Positions 1 to 7,293 of a stretch of 9,596 bases of DNA are shown here, piece by piece. The stretch's first letter is position 1, and the number at the start of each line of letters is the position of its first letter. The stretch is from NCBI GenBank assembly GCA_913062745.1, contig CAJXXJ010000096.1, forward strand, positions 1 to 9,596. Direction: 5' to 3'. The DNA is from an uncultured Phaeodactylibacter sp. GTDB lineage: Bacteria; Bacteroidota; Bacteroidia; Chitinophagales; Saprospiraceae. The notes under the pieces were generated by a model. It ran no database searches. It was not told the DNA's origin and saw nothing but the letters and a program-made list of their open reading frames with translations. A program made the translations under genes and the position numbers.

Positions 1-442
1 CGAAGAAGAAAGCGAACTCTCTCACGCCCTGCTGGGGATGAAGATGTGTGAGAAACACCAGGAACACCCAGCGGTCATCAACGCCGTCGGCGCTCACCAC
101 GATGAAATCGAGATGAATAACATCATTTCGCCCATTATTCAGGCTTGCGATGCCATTTCCGGCGCTCGTCCGGGAGCCCGCCGCGAGATACTGGAGAGCT
201 ACCTCAAGCGCATCGGCGAACTTGAAGAGCTGGCCATGGAGCACGAGGGCGTTCAGAAAGCCTACGCTATGCAGGCCGGCCGCGAGCTGCGCGTGATCGT
301 CGAGTCGGAAAAGGTCAGCGACAAGCACGCTGACGATCTGTCCTTCCGCATTTCCCAAAAGATACAGGACGAAATGCAGTACCCGGGCCAGATCAAGGTG
401 ACGGTCATCCGCGAAAAGCGGGCCATCGCTTACGCACGGTAG
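1..442 (+). CDS. rny: Ribonuclease Y, C-terminal part (5' truncated)
   Basis: RNase Y is a membrane-anchored endoribonuclease that starts the decay of many mRNAs. Its usual order is an N-terminal membrane helix, a long coiled coil, a KH domain, an HD domain and a conserved C-terminal domain. Only the last ~146 codons are present; the frame is open from base 2 to the TAG at 440-442. The visible part starts within the HD domain, with the family-typical H-A-L-L-G-M-K and G-A-H-H-D-E-I-E-M segments. It continues through [12 protein letters not shown] and ends with the signature tail V-T-V-I-R-E-x-R-A-x-x-Y-A-R. The ATG at 38 is internal, because the homology runs upstream without a break to the window edge. 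A strong terminator follows the stop directly. Identification is firm; the catalytic HD pair itself lies outside the window. Confidence 0.95.
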   Translation, partial: EEESELSHALLGMKMCEKHQEHPAVINAVGAHHDEIEMNNIISPIIQACDAISGARPGARREILESYLKRIGELEELAMEHEGVQKAYAMQAGRELRVIVESEKVSDKHADDLSFRISQKIQDEMQYPGQIKVTVIREKRAIAYAR

Positions 443-470
443 CGTATACCGCGCCTTACGGCAAAAAGAA

Positions 471-510
471 AGCCCGGAAGCACAACGCAGTGCTTCCGGG
501 CTTCTTTTTT
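471..510. terminator. Bidirectional Rho-independent terminator between rny and ftcD
   Basis: A perfect 12-bp stem (471-482 with 491-502, starting AGCCCGGAAGCA) encloses an 8-nt loop. It is followed on the plus strand by TCTTTTTT (503-510). On the minus strand the A-rich stretch at 463-470 reads as a T-rich tail, so the hairpin can end both the plus-strand rny transcript and the minus-strand ftcD transcript. It sits exactly between the two convergent stop codons (442 and 525). Confidence 0.9.
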
Positions 511-524
511 GATGCGCGAGCGGC

Positions 525-2213
525 TTACATACGCTGCTCCACCAGCGCCAGCACCTCTTGTTCCAGTGCCTCGGCCTGCTGATGCATCTGCTCTGCAGCC
601 GCCAGTTTATCCTTCACCCATCCTTTATCCTCAATGTCTGCTGCATTGGTCCGTACATTCAAATAAGCGCCCCGTACTGCCGCCCGTGCACACAGCGCAC
701 CCACGCCGGCGTCGCTGGCAGAATTGGGGTTGCCTTTCTCTGCCATAGCTTTACAAATTTCGAAGCTGTCGAGCGCCAGCTTCATCGTACGGAAGGGGAC
801 CTCCGTAGCGTATTTGGTCGCCTCCTGCATCGCTGCATGGCGGGCCGCTTTCTCCTCTTCGGTGCCTTTCGGCAAACGCACAGCATCAATGATCGCGTTG
901 AAGGAGCGCGTGTCCTCGTCTACAAGCTCCAGCAGGCCGTCTTTGATCCGTTGCCCCTTTTCTGCCCAGACAGAAAACTCTTCCCAGCGTTCATCCCATA
1001 CCCGGCGGTGAGAAGACAGGTTGGCCACCATCGTTGCCAAAGAGGCACCCAGCGCTCCCACATAGGCCGATACCGAACCGCCCCCCGGGGCTACGCTATC
1101 CGAAGCCGTCTCATTAGCGAAGGTCTTCAGCGTCATGTCCAGCAGCGGCGTAGACTGATCCTCCGCCAGTTGGTACTCAATAATCTTTTTCTTCGCATCA
1201 AACGGGGCCAGCTCATCCAGGCCCAGCGATTTGACTGCGATTTTGATGATCTCCTCCTCGGCTACGCCTACCGAGCGGCGCTGCTGCTTCAGGAAGTAGC
1301 GGCCGGCATCCAGCATTACCTGCAGCGGCACCAGCCCCACCAGTTCAGAGCCGGTGACGCGCAGCCCGCGGCGGTTAGCGCTCTTGCGGCACTCCTCAAA
1401 AGCAATGTGCAGCGGCGTCTGCCGGATATCCGTCAGGTTCATGGAAATCTGGGCAATACCGTACTCCTCAATGTACCAGCCAATGCCCTTGACCGCCTTA
1501 CAGCTGCCCGGCTCGCGTACCGGGTTGCCATTCTCATCTTTGACCACTGCTCCGGATACCTTCCCCCCTTCGCGCTTCAGGCGGCCTTTTTCGCGCACGT
1601 CAAATGCTACGGAATTCGCCCGGCGGGTGGAGGTGGTATTCAGGTTGATATTGTAAGCAATGAGAAAGTCTCTCGCACCGATGGCAGTTGCGCCAGCCTT
1701 AGCATTGAAGGCATTCGGACCAAAATCGGGTTTCCACTCCGGCTTGCCGAGTTTATCCGGCAGCGCCTCATATTCGCCGGAGCGGATCGTCGCCAGGTTG
1801 CGCCACTCTTCCTTGCTGGCAGCATTCTCGTACAGGTACACCGGGATGCCCAGCTCATCGCCTACGCGCTTTCCGAGCTTGCGGGCCCACTCCGCCGTCT
1901 CTTCCATGCTGATGTTGGAAATGGGGACGAGCGGGCACACGTCCGTAGCGCCCATGCGCGGATGCTCACCCTCGTGCTTGCTCATGTCTATAAGTTCGCT
2001 CGCTTTTTTGATGGCCAGAAAGGCCGCCTCAATCACCGGGGCAGGCGCGCCAACGAAAGTGACTACTGTACGGTTGGTAGCTTTGCCCGGGTCCACGTCA
2101 AGAAGCTTGACGCCTTCCACAGCCTCTATCTCGTCTGTAATTTGTTTCAGAATGGCAGGGTCGCGGCCCTCGCTGAAGTTGGGCACGCATTCGATTAGCG
2201 GTTGCTGATTCAT
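525..2213 (-). CDS. ftcD: Bifunctional glutamate formimidoyltransferase / formimidotetrahydrofolate cyclodeaminase
   Basis: This cytosolic enzyme moves the formimino group from N-formiminoglutamate (from histidine breakdown) to tetrahydrofolate, then cyclises 5-formimino-THF to 5,10-methenyl-THF with release of ammonia. Of the 562 residues, 1-~180 and ~181-325 form the two transferase domains, with C-V-P-N-F-S-E-G near the N-terminus and G-E-H-P-R-M-G-A around His84, the region of the catalytic histidine in animal FTCD. Residues ~350-560 are the cyclodeaminase, with the glycine loop A-P-G-G-G-S-V-S-A (~375-383) and G-N-P-N-S-A-S-D-A-G (~494-503). Length and order match fused FTCD of animals and many Bacteroidota. 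The frame opens at a TTG at 2237, but the ATG at 2213 is the better start because homology begins right after it; no Shine-Dalgarno sequence is visible. The gene is divergent from nos across 99 bp. No other histidine-use (hut) genes lie in the window. Confidence 0.95.
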   Translation of the reverse strand: MNQQPLIECVPNFSEGRDPAILKQITDEIEAVEGVKLLDVDPGKATNRTVVTFVGAPAPVIEAAFLAIKKASELIDMSKHEGEHPRMGATDVCPLVPISNISMEETAEWARKLGKRVGDELGIPVYLYENAASKEEWRNLATIRSGEYEALPDKLGKPEWKPDFGPNAFNAKAGATAIGARDFLIAYNINLNTTSTRRANSVAFDVREKGRLKREGGKVSGAVVKDENGNPVREPGSCKAVKGIGWYIEEYGIAQISMNLTDIRQTPLHIAFEECRKSANRRGLRVTGSELVGLVPLQVMLDAGRYFLKQQRRSVGVAEEEIIKIAVKSLGLDELAPFDAKKKIIEYQLAEDQSTPLLDMTLKTFANETASDSVAPGGGSVSAYVGALGASLATMVANLSSHRRVWDERWEEFSVWAEKGQRIKDGLLELVDEDTRSFNAIIDAVRLPKGTEEEKAARHAAMQEATKYATEVPFRTMKLALDSFEICKAMAEKGNPNSASDAGVGALCARAAVRGAYLNVRTNAADIEDKGWVKDKLAAAEQMHQQAEALEQEVLALVEQRM

Positions 2214-2237
2214 GGTTAAATTTGGTTTTTTCGACAA

Positions 2238-2265
2238 TTGTCTGAAGGTCGAAAATAAACTTTTG
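2238..2265 (+). promoter_or_regulatory. Candidate Bacteroidota-type promoter for nos
   Basis: A TTG at 2238-2240 and AACTTTTG at 2258-2265 are separated by 17 nt. The second box matches the Bacteroidetes -7 consensus TAnnTTTG at all fixed positions except the first, and the TTG fits the -33 element, though the spacing is slightly short. Transcription would start near 2272, about 40 nt before the nos ATG. This would rule out the in-frame GTG at 2265 as a start. The call rests on pattern matching only. Confidence 0.35.
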
Positions 2266-2312
2266 TGCGCGGAGCGTGCTTATTCTTGGTACAAAATCAG
2301 CAAATAGGGCAC

Positions 2313-3428
2313 ATGGCAGCAACAGCACCTTCACCACACACGGTATCTCTGGCAGAGGCAAAGCGTTTTCTTCAGCAAGCTTACGCCGAAACGGATCGCA
2401 AACCCAGCGAACTGCAGCGCCGCCTTTCTCAAGTGGAAGCAGAGCTGGAATCCACCGGCCATTATGAGCTTACATATGAAGAATTATCCTTCGGGGCCCG
2501 GGTAGCCTGGCGGAATTCGGTGCGCTGCATCGGGCGGCTGTACTGGAAAAGCCTGCACGTGTTCGATATGCGCGCTGTGGTGTCGGCACAAGAAGCCTTC
2601 CACGCCCTTTGCGATCATTTGTCTTTCGCGACCAACAGCGGCAATATCCGCTCTGCCATTACCATCTTTCCGGAAGAGCGCCACGGTGAAGCCCCACTCC
2701 GTATCCTCAACCATCAGCTGATCCGCTATGCCGGCTACAAAAATGCAGACGGCAGCGTGACCGGTGACCCCGACAGCGTAGACTTTACCCACCTGTGCCT
2801 GCAGCTGGGCTGGAAGGGAGCCGGTACTGCCTTTGATATACTGCCCTTAGTCGTACAAGAAGCCGGTAAATGCCCGGTCTGGATGGATTGGCCGGAAAGC
2901 CTGGTCCTGCAGGTGCCGATCGAGCACCCCACCGAGCCTTCTATTGGCGCACTGGGGCTGCAGTGGTATGCCCTGCCCGTCATCTCAGATATGCGGCTGG
3001 AGATAGGCGGTATATCCTTCCCGGCAGCTCCATTCAATGGCTGGTACATGGGCACCGAGATCGGTGCGCGCAATTTGGCGGACCGGGATCGGTATAACCA
3101 ATTGCCGGCGGTAGCGGAAGCGCTCGGCCTCGATACTGCTCACAACGATACGCTATGGAAAGACCGCGCTTTGCTTGAGCTAAATGCTGCGGTTTTGCAT
3201 TCCTACAAAAAACACGGCGTCAAGATAGTAGACCATCACAGCGCAGCCGAGCAGCATCAACACTTTGAACGCATAGAGTGCAGCCATAAACGGGAAGTGA
3301 AAGGGGAGTGGTCGTGGCTCATTCCGCCCATGTCGCCGGCTACAACGCATATTTTTCACTGCCCTTATGACCCGCGGGAGGAGAAGCCGAATTTTTTTTA
3401 CGGAAAGGGTGATCATGGTGATTCTTAA
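2313..3428 (+). CDS. nos: Bacterial nitric oxide synthase, oxygenase domain only
   Basis: NOS oxygenase is a heme-thiolate protein that oxidises L-arginine through N-hydroxyarginine to citrulline and nitric oxide, using a reduced pterin and electrons from a partner reductase. The 371-residue product covers one complete oxygenase domain, the size of Bacillus NOS. The proximal heme ligand is Cys72 in W-R-N-S-V-R-C-I-G-R-L-Y-W. Arginine binds to Glu249 in N-G-W-Y-M-G-T-E-I-G-A-R-N. The segment G-E-W-S-W-L-I-P-P (~331-339) carries the tryptophan that stacks on the pterin. Ile224 in P-V-I-S-D-M sits at the position where bacterial enzymes have Ile and mammalian ones Val, a residue that slows NO release. 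The mammalian zinc-binding N-terminal hook and the flavin reductase domains are absent. The ATG at 2313 is chosen over an upstream in-frame GTG (2265) that would add 16 unlikely residues. No dedicated flavodoxin or reductase gene is nearby. Confidence 0.95.
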   Translation: MAATAPSPHTVSLAEAKRFLQQAYAETDRKPSELQRRLSQVEAELESTGHYELTYEELSFGARVAWRNSVRCIGRLYWKSLHVFDMRAVVSAQEAFHALCDHLSFATNSGNIRSAITIFPEERHGEAPLRILNHQLIRYAGYKNADGSVTGDPDSVDFTHLCLQLGWKGAGTAFDILPLVVQEAGKCPVWMDWPESLVLQVPIEHPTEPSIGALGLQWYALPVISDMRLEIGGISFPAAPFNGWYMGTEIGARNLADRDRYNQLPAVAEALGLDTAHNDTLWKDRALLELNAAVLHSYKKHGVKIVDHHSAAEQHQHFERIECSHKREVKGEWSWLIPPMSPATTHIFHCPYDPREEKPNFFYGKGDHGDS

Positions 3429-3442
3429 AAATCACCATGATC
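3411..3442. terminator. Perfect 13-bp inverted repeat at the nos 3' end (terminator-like, no U tract)
   Basis: GATCATGGTGATT (3411-3423) pairs perfectly with 3430-3442 around a 6-nt loop. The left arm encodes the last nos codons and the TAA stop (3426-3428) lies in the loop. No T-run follows on either strand, so this is not a textbook intrinsic terminator. Its place between two convergent genes (nos stop 3428, barrel gene stop 3455) suggests a transcript-end or mRNA-stabilising hairpin for one or both. Confidence 0.5.
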
Positions 3443-3454
3443 TAAGACTAGAAC

Positions 3455-4114
3455 TTATTCTCCAAGAGGGAACATGGCACCCACTGCGAACCCAAGACCA
3501 CGGTTACGCACTGTAGTGTCGTTCTCTGAGTCATCAAGATTGGATAGACCTAATAGATATCGAACATCAACGAAAATAGTAGCAGGTCCAGTTTTGAACC
3601 CAATCCCACCACCCAAGGCAAAGCTAAAATCCAGTCGGCTAAATTCCTCCTCTTCGAAATCCAAGTCTGTTTCTTCCTTATCACCATTAAACGATTCTAT
3701 CGTTTTACCGCTCAAAGCATACCCAAGGGATGGGCCTGCATTGACGAACCCACGTACGGTTTCACTCCCAAAGGAATATTTAGCGAGGATGGGGATTTCT
3801 AGGTAATTTAAACTAAGTTCAGATTCAAACTCATCACCTAAAATTTCAAATACCTGTTCAAAGCCTTTCTGCATATAGTGAATTTCAGGCTGTATGCTGA
3901 AGTCTTCTGTAAGACCAATTTCTAACATTAAACCAATATCAAGCCCAGTACGGCTTTCTGGTTCTACGTTTAACCCGCTCTCATCCTCAACGTTGACAGT
4001 TGCTGAGTTAATGCCAGTCCGTATGCCAAAAGAAAGGGACTGAGAGTGAATTGTTGTAGCCATCGAGAGCATAAAACATGTTGAAAGAAACAAAGAGTTA
4101 ATAGTGGGTTTCAT
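3455..4114 (-). CDS. Secreted outer-membrane beta-barrel protein (PorT / OMP_b-brl_2 type)
   Basis: The 219-residue product starts with a typical signal peptide: M-K near the start, a hydrophobic core (~7-20), and a likely cut around I-H-S|Q (24/25). The rest alternates amphipathic strands with acidic loops, as in eight-stranded Bacteroidota barrels. Hallmarks are L-N-Y-L-E-I-P-I-L-A-K-Y, F-V-N-A-G-P-S-L-G-Y, F-A-L-G-G-G-I-G-F and a final R-G-L-G-F-A-V-G-A-M-F-P. Such proteins sit in the outer membrane; the substrate or role of this one cannot be read from sequence. A strongly acidic loop (G-D-K-E-E-T-D-L-D-F-E-E-E-E) lies about two-thirds along. The frame opens 26 codons earlier, but the ATG at 4114 directly begins the signal peptide and is taken as the start. 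The last residues are polar (G-E) rather than the usual terminal aromatic. The gene is clearly more AT-rich than its neighbours. Confidence 0.85.
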   Translation of the reverse strand: MKPTINSLFLSTCFMLSMATTIHSQSLSFGIRTGINSATVNVEDESGLNVEPESRTGLDIGLMLEIGLTEDFSIQPEIHYMQKGFEQVFEILGDEFESELSLNYLEIPILAKYSFGSETVRGFVNAGPSLGYALSGKTIESFNGDKEETDLDFEEEEFSRLDFSFALGGGIGFKTGPATIFVDVRYLLGLSNLDDSENDTTVRNRGLGFAVGAMFPLGE

Positions 4115-4191
4115 TATGTTTAATTTTATTGAAAAAACGTGTTGGTAATTCCTTTTTGCATTCGACCTAAATGACAATACTTCAATCTTCA

Positions 4192-4220
4192 CAAATTTTG
4201 ATTTAAAGTTGGCATTGCAA
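4192..4220 (-). promoter_or_regulatory. Candidate promoter for the beta-barrel gene
   Basis: Read on the minus strand, TTG (4220-4218) is followed after 18 nt by AAAATTTG (4199-4192). The second box fits the Bacteroidetes -7 consensus TAnnTTTG except at its first base. Transcription would start about 70 nt upstream of the ATG at 4114. This would give the barrel gene its own promoter rather than read-through from the dehydrogenase gene that ends at 4273. The call rests on pattern matching only. Confidence 0.35.
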
Positions 4221-4272
4221 TATAGTCATTTTTGCTTCTGAAGGATTAAAAATATAAACCCAAGTCCATAAT

Positions 4273-7206
4273 TTATTTGGACAACAACGCCTCCCACAAT
4301 ACCTCCACCGGGTGCAAAGCCTGCCGCTTCGTCCCATCCTTGATTTGGTGGCGGCAGCTCGTGCCAGGGGCAGCTATAATCTGCTGCTCCGCTGCCTGCC
4401 GGACTGCCGGGAACAACACCTGCTCACCCACGGTCATGCTCAGCTCAAAGTGTTCCTTTTCGTACCCGAAGGAGCCCGCCATGCCGCAGCAACCCGAGGG
4501 GATGACCTCTACGCTGTAATTGACCGGAAGGTTGAGGACAAAGGCAGAGGGCTCTATGCCCGAAAGCGCTTTTTGGTGGCAGTGCCCATGCAGCAGCACT
4601 TGCCGCTCTTCCGTTGTGAATTCAGTAGAGTGCAGCCGGCCAGCCTCTACCTCGCGCATCAGGAATTCCTCCACCATCAGTGCGTGTTCGCCCAGCTGTA
4701 GCGCTGCCTCTTTCAGCTCAGGCCCCGCCAGCTTGGGGTACTCATCCCGGAAGCCAAGGATGGCGGAAGGCTCCACACCCACGAGTGGTTCATCTGCGCT
4801 GACCTTATCCATGAAGGTGCGGATATTCTGCCGGGCCATGCGTTCAGCGGCGGGCAGCAGGCCTTTAGACATGTGCGCTCTGCCGCTCTCGGCGTGGGGC
4901 GCAAACTTCACCTCGTAGCCCAGCCGGCTCAGCAGTTCCACTGCCTTGATGCCAATAGCCGCATCGTTGTAGTTGGTAAATTCATCACAGAAAAACCACA
5001 GGCTGCCCTTGCGTTGACCATTCGGCGAAAGCCGCTTCAGGTTCCGCTTCATCCAGGCTTGTAAAGAAGTATTATGCACAGTAGGCAGGCTGCGCTGAGG
5101 TGCCACGCCCAGCACCCGTTTGGCAATGCCGCTGAGCACCGGGTTGGTCAATGCAAAGTTACTCAGGGCCGGCAGCCGGATGGCCAGGCTGTTGATGGTG
5201 CCGATATTGGCAAAAGCCCGGGCGCGCAGCGGAGTGCCGTTGGCTTTGTAGTATTGGTGCAGAAATTCGGACTTCAGCGTCGTCATATCCACATTGGAGG
5301 GGCACTCGGCAGTGCAGCCTTTGCACGCCAGGCAAAGGTCCATCGCTTCGGCTATCTCCGGGTGGTTGAAAGGGTTTTCTTTGACGTTCATCGTCAGGAA
5401 TTCGCGCAGCACATTAGCCCGGCCGCGGGTCGTGTCTTTTTCATCGCGCGTTGCCCGGTAGCTGGGGCACATCGTGCCGCCGGAAAAATTGAGCTTCCGG
5501 CAATCGCCCGAACCGTTGCAGCGCTCGGCCGCCCGCAGTATGCCGCCGGCATCGGAAAAGTCGTACACCGTATCGAACTGCGGCGTCTCCTGATCAGCCT
5601 CGTAGCGGAAGCTGCTCTGCATGGGAGGAGCGTCCACAATTTTACCAGGATTGAAAATGCCCCTGGGGTCCCAGCGCAGTTTGAGCTCCTTTAAAAAGCG
5701 GTAATTGTCTTCGCCGATCATCAGCGGGATAAACTCCGCCCGTACGCGGCCATCACCGTGCTCCCCGCTCAGAGAGCCGCGGTATTTTTTGACCAGTTTG
5801 GCTACCTCTTCGGTGATATCGTGAAAGAGCTGCTGCCCTTCTGCTTTCTTCAAGTCCAGGATAGGGCGCAGGTGCAATTCTCCGGCACCGGCGTGGGCAT
5901 AGTAGACGGATTGCTGCCCGAAGCGTTCCATCAGCGCATCAAACTCGTCGATGTAAGCCGGCAGGTCTTCAATGGCCACTGCGGTGTCTTCGATGCAGGC
6001 CACCGGCTTGGCATCGCCGGGGATGTTGGCCAGCAGCCCCAGGCCAGCCTTGCGAAGCGTCCATACCTGATTGGTTTTAGGGGCTTCCACAATGGGATAG
6101 GCGTAGCCCAGCCCTTGCTGTTGTAGTTCGCTCACCAGGTTTTTAGCCAGTTCCCGGGCTTCCTCAAAGGTATGGCCGCGAAACTCCACCATGAGAATAC
6201 CTTCCGGATCCCCTTCCACGAAAAAGCGGTTCTTTTTTTGTTCAATATTCTTCTTCGTGAGGTCCAGTATGATCTTGTCCATCAGCTCACAGGCTGTCGG
6301 TTGATGCTCCATAGCTACCAGCACCGCCTTGAGTGACTCAGGGATGCTGCTGAAATGCGCGCAGAGCACCACATCTTTGGGTTTGGGCAGCGGGTCGACG
6401 TGCAGTTTGATCTCTGTGGTAAACGCAAGGGTGCCTTCCGAGCCGGTCAGCAGCGTGCAGAAGTTGAAAGGCGATCCTTCCGGCTGAAAAGGCTGTTGCT
6501 CCAAAAGCAGGTCTACAGCGTAGCCGGTATTGCGGCGGTCGATCTCCGGCTTTGGGAATGCTTCGCGGATAGCCTGCTGACGCTCGGGAGGCAGCAGGCT
6601 ATCGTAGGTGTAGCGATAGAGCTGCCCTTCCTGGTTATCCTGCTCCATTTTTTGCTGAAAAGCAGTGGCAGATACTTCGCCAAAAGTTGCTTCCGAGCCG
6701 TCGCTGAGTATAGTTTTCAGTTCCAGCACGTGATCGCGGGTAGAGCCATAGACGATAGAAGTGGTGCCGCAGGAGTTGTTGCCCACCATGCCGCCGATCA
6801 TCGCCCGGTTGGCAGTGGAGGTATTCGGGCCAAAAAATAAGCCATACTCCCGAAGGTAATAGTTCAGCTCATCCCGGATGACCCCCGGCTGTACACGCAC
6901 CCAGCCTTCCTCCGCATTGATCTCAAGGATGCGGTTCATGTGTTTGGAGACATCCACCACTATGCCACCCCCCACGCATTGCCCGGCCAGAGAAGTACCG
7001 GCTGCCCGCGGGATGAGCGGAGTGCCGTGCTCATAGGCAAACTGTACGATGCGCTGTACATCGGCGGCATGTGCCGGCAGGGCTACCGCCAGTGGCAGCT
7101 CCCGGTACACCGAAGCATCTGTAGCGTAAAGGTGGCGCATCAGTTTATCGTAATGCAGCTCGCCTTCCAGCTGCTGCTCCAGTTGCTGAAGTAATTCCGT
7201 AGTCAT
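4273..7206 (-). CDS. FAD-binding oxidoreductase fused to Fe-S/CCG domains (YdiJ-like D-2-hydroxyacid dehydrogenase)
   Basis: The 977-residue product joins a GlcD-like flavoprotein to a GlcF-like iron-sulfur half. Residues ~37-175 form the FAD-binding PCMH fold, with P-R-A-A-G-T-S-L-A-G-Q (~67-77) and N-N-S-C-G-T-T-S (~143-150). Residues ~275-525 are the FAD-oxidase C-terminal domain, with a metal/substrate-site motif G-E-H-G-D-G (481-486). Two cysteine clusters follow, C563/C569/C580 and C625/C628/C631/C635 then Pro, as for 4Fe-4S clusters. The C-terminal region carries a CCG domain with H-G-H-C-H-Q-K (873-879) and S-G-C-C-G-M-A-G (904-911). E. coli YdiJ (about 1018 residues) has this layout and oxidises D-2-hydroxyglutarate; other relatives use D-lactate or glycolate. 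The likely role is membrane-associated oxidation of a D-2-hydroxyacid, feeding electrons to the respiratory chain. The exact substrate cannot be fixed. There is no signal peptide. The ATG at 7206 gives a natural N-terminus. Confidence 0.9.
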   Translation of the reverse strand: MTTELLQQLEQQLEGELHYDKLMRHLYATDASVYRELPLAVALPAHAADVQRIVQFAYEHGTPLIPRAAGTSLAGQCVGGGIVVDVSKHMNRILEINAEEGWVRVQPGVIRDELNYYLREYGLFFGPNTSTANRAMIGGMVGNNSCGTTSIVYGSTRDHVLELKTILSDGSEATFGEVSATAFQQKMEQDNQEGQLYRYTYDSLLPPERQQAIREAFPKPEIDRRNTGYAVDLLLEQQPFQPEGSPFNFCTLLTGSEGTLAFTTEIKLHVDPLPKPKDVVLCAHFSSIPESLKAVLVAMEHQPTACELMDKIILDLTKKNIEQKKNRFFVEGDPEGILMVEFRGHTFEEARELAKNLVSELQQQGLGYAYPIVEAPKTNQVWTLRKAGLGLLANIPGDAKPVACIEDTAVAIEDLPAYIDEFDALMERFGQQSVYYAHAGAGELHLRPILDLKKAEGQQLFHDITEEVAKLVKKYRGSLSGEHGDGRVRAEFIPLMIGEDNYRFLKELKLRWDPRGIFNPGKIVDAPPMQSSFRYEADQETPQFDTVYDFSDAGGILRAAERCNGSGDCRKLNFSGGTMCPSYRATRDEKDTTRGRANVLREFLTMNVKENPFNHPEIAEAMDLCLACKGCTAECPSNVDMTTLKSEFLHQYYKANGTPLRARAFANIGTINSLAIRLPALSNFALTNPVLSGIAKRVLGVAPQRSLPTVHNTSLQAWMKRNLKRLSPNGQRKGSLWFFCDEFTNYNDAAIGIKAVELLSRLGYEVKFAPHAESGRAHMSKGLLPAAERMARQNIRTFMDKVSADEPLVGVEPSAILGFRDEYPKLAGPELKEAALQLGEHALMVEEFLMREVEAGRLHSTEFTTEERQVLLHGHCHQKALSGIEPSAFVLNLPVNYSVEVIPSGCCGMAGSFGYEKEHFELSMTVGEQVLFPAVRQAAEQQIIAAPGTSCRHQIKDGTKRQALHPVEVLWEALLSK

Positions 7207-7233
7207 CGTCGGTGCTCAATTTACAAAGCGAAA

Positions 7234-7266
7234 CAAAGCGGAGGCGGGAAGTTTGCCGCCGCTTTG
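7234..7266 (-). terminator. Hairpin terminator after the membrane methyltransferase gene
   Basis: On the minus strand CAAAGCGG (7266-7259) pairs perfectly with CCGCTTTG (7241-7234). After one mismatch a further 3-4 bp form inside (7243-7246 with 7254-7257). The stem is followed on the minus strand by TTTCGCTTTG, a broken T-rich tail. It lies 28 bp after the methyltransferase stop (7294) and 28 bp before the dehydrogenase start (7206), so it would separate the two transcription units. Confidence 0.55.
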
Positions 7267-7293
7267 TCAGAATCGCGTTGAAATTAGCAAAGT

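Noticed and set aside
558..2198. Long open frame (546 codons) antisense to ftcD
   Set aside because: It mirrors the ftcD codons in a GC-rich gene, its product has no domain character and is rich in Arg, Leu and Ala, and the opposite strand encodes a clear, full-length enzyme.
2265..2312. Upstream GTG start for nos adding 16 residues
   Set aside because: The extra residues do not resemble NOS N-termini, and the GTG lies inside the best promoter candidate; the ATG at 2313 is preferred.
3429..4272. Mobile element carrying the barrel gene
   Set aside because: No transposase, integrase, terminal inverted repeats or target-site duplication could be seen; only the base composition differs.
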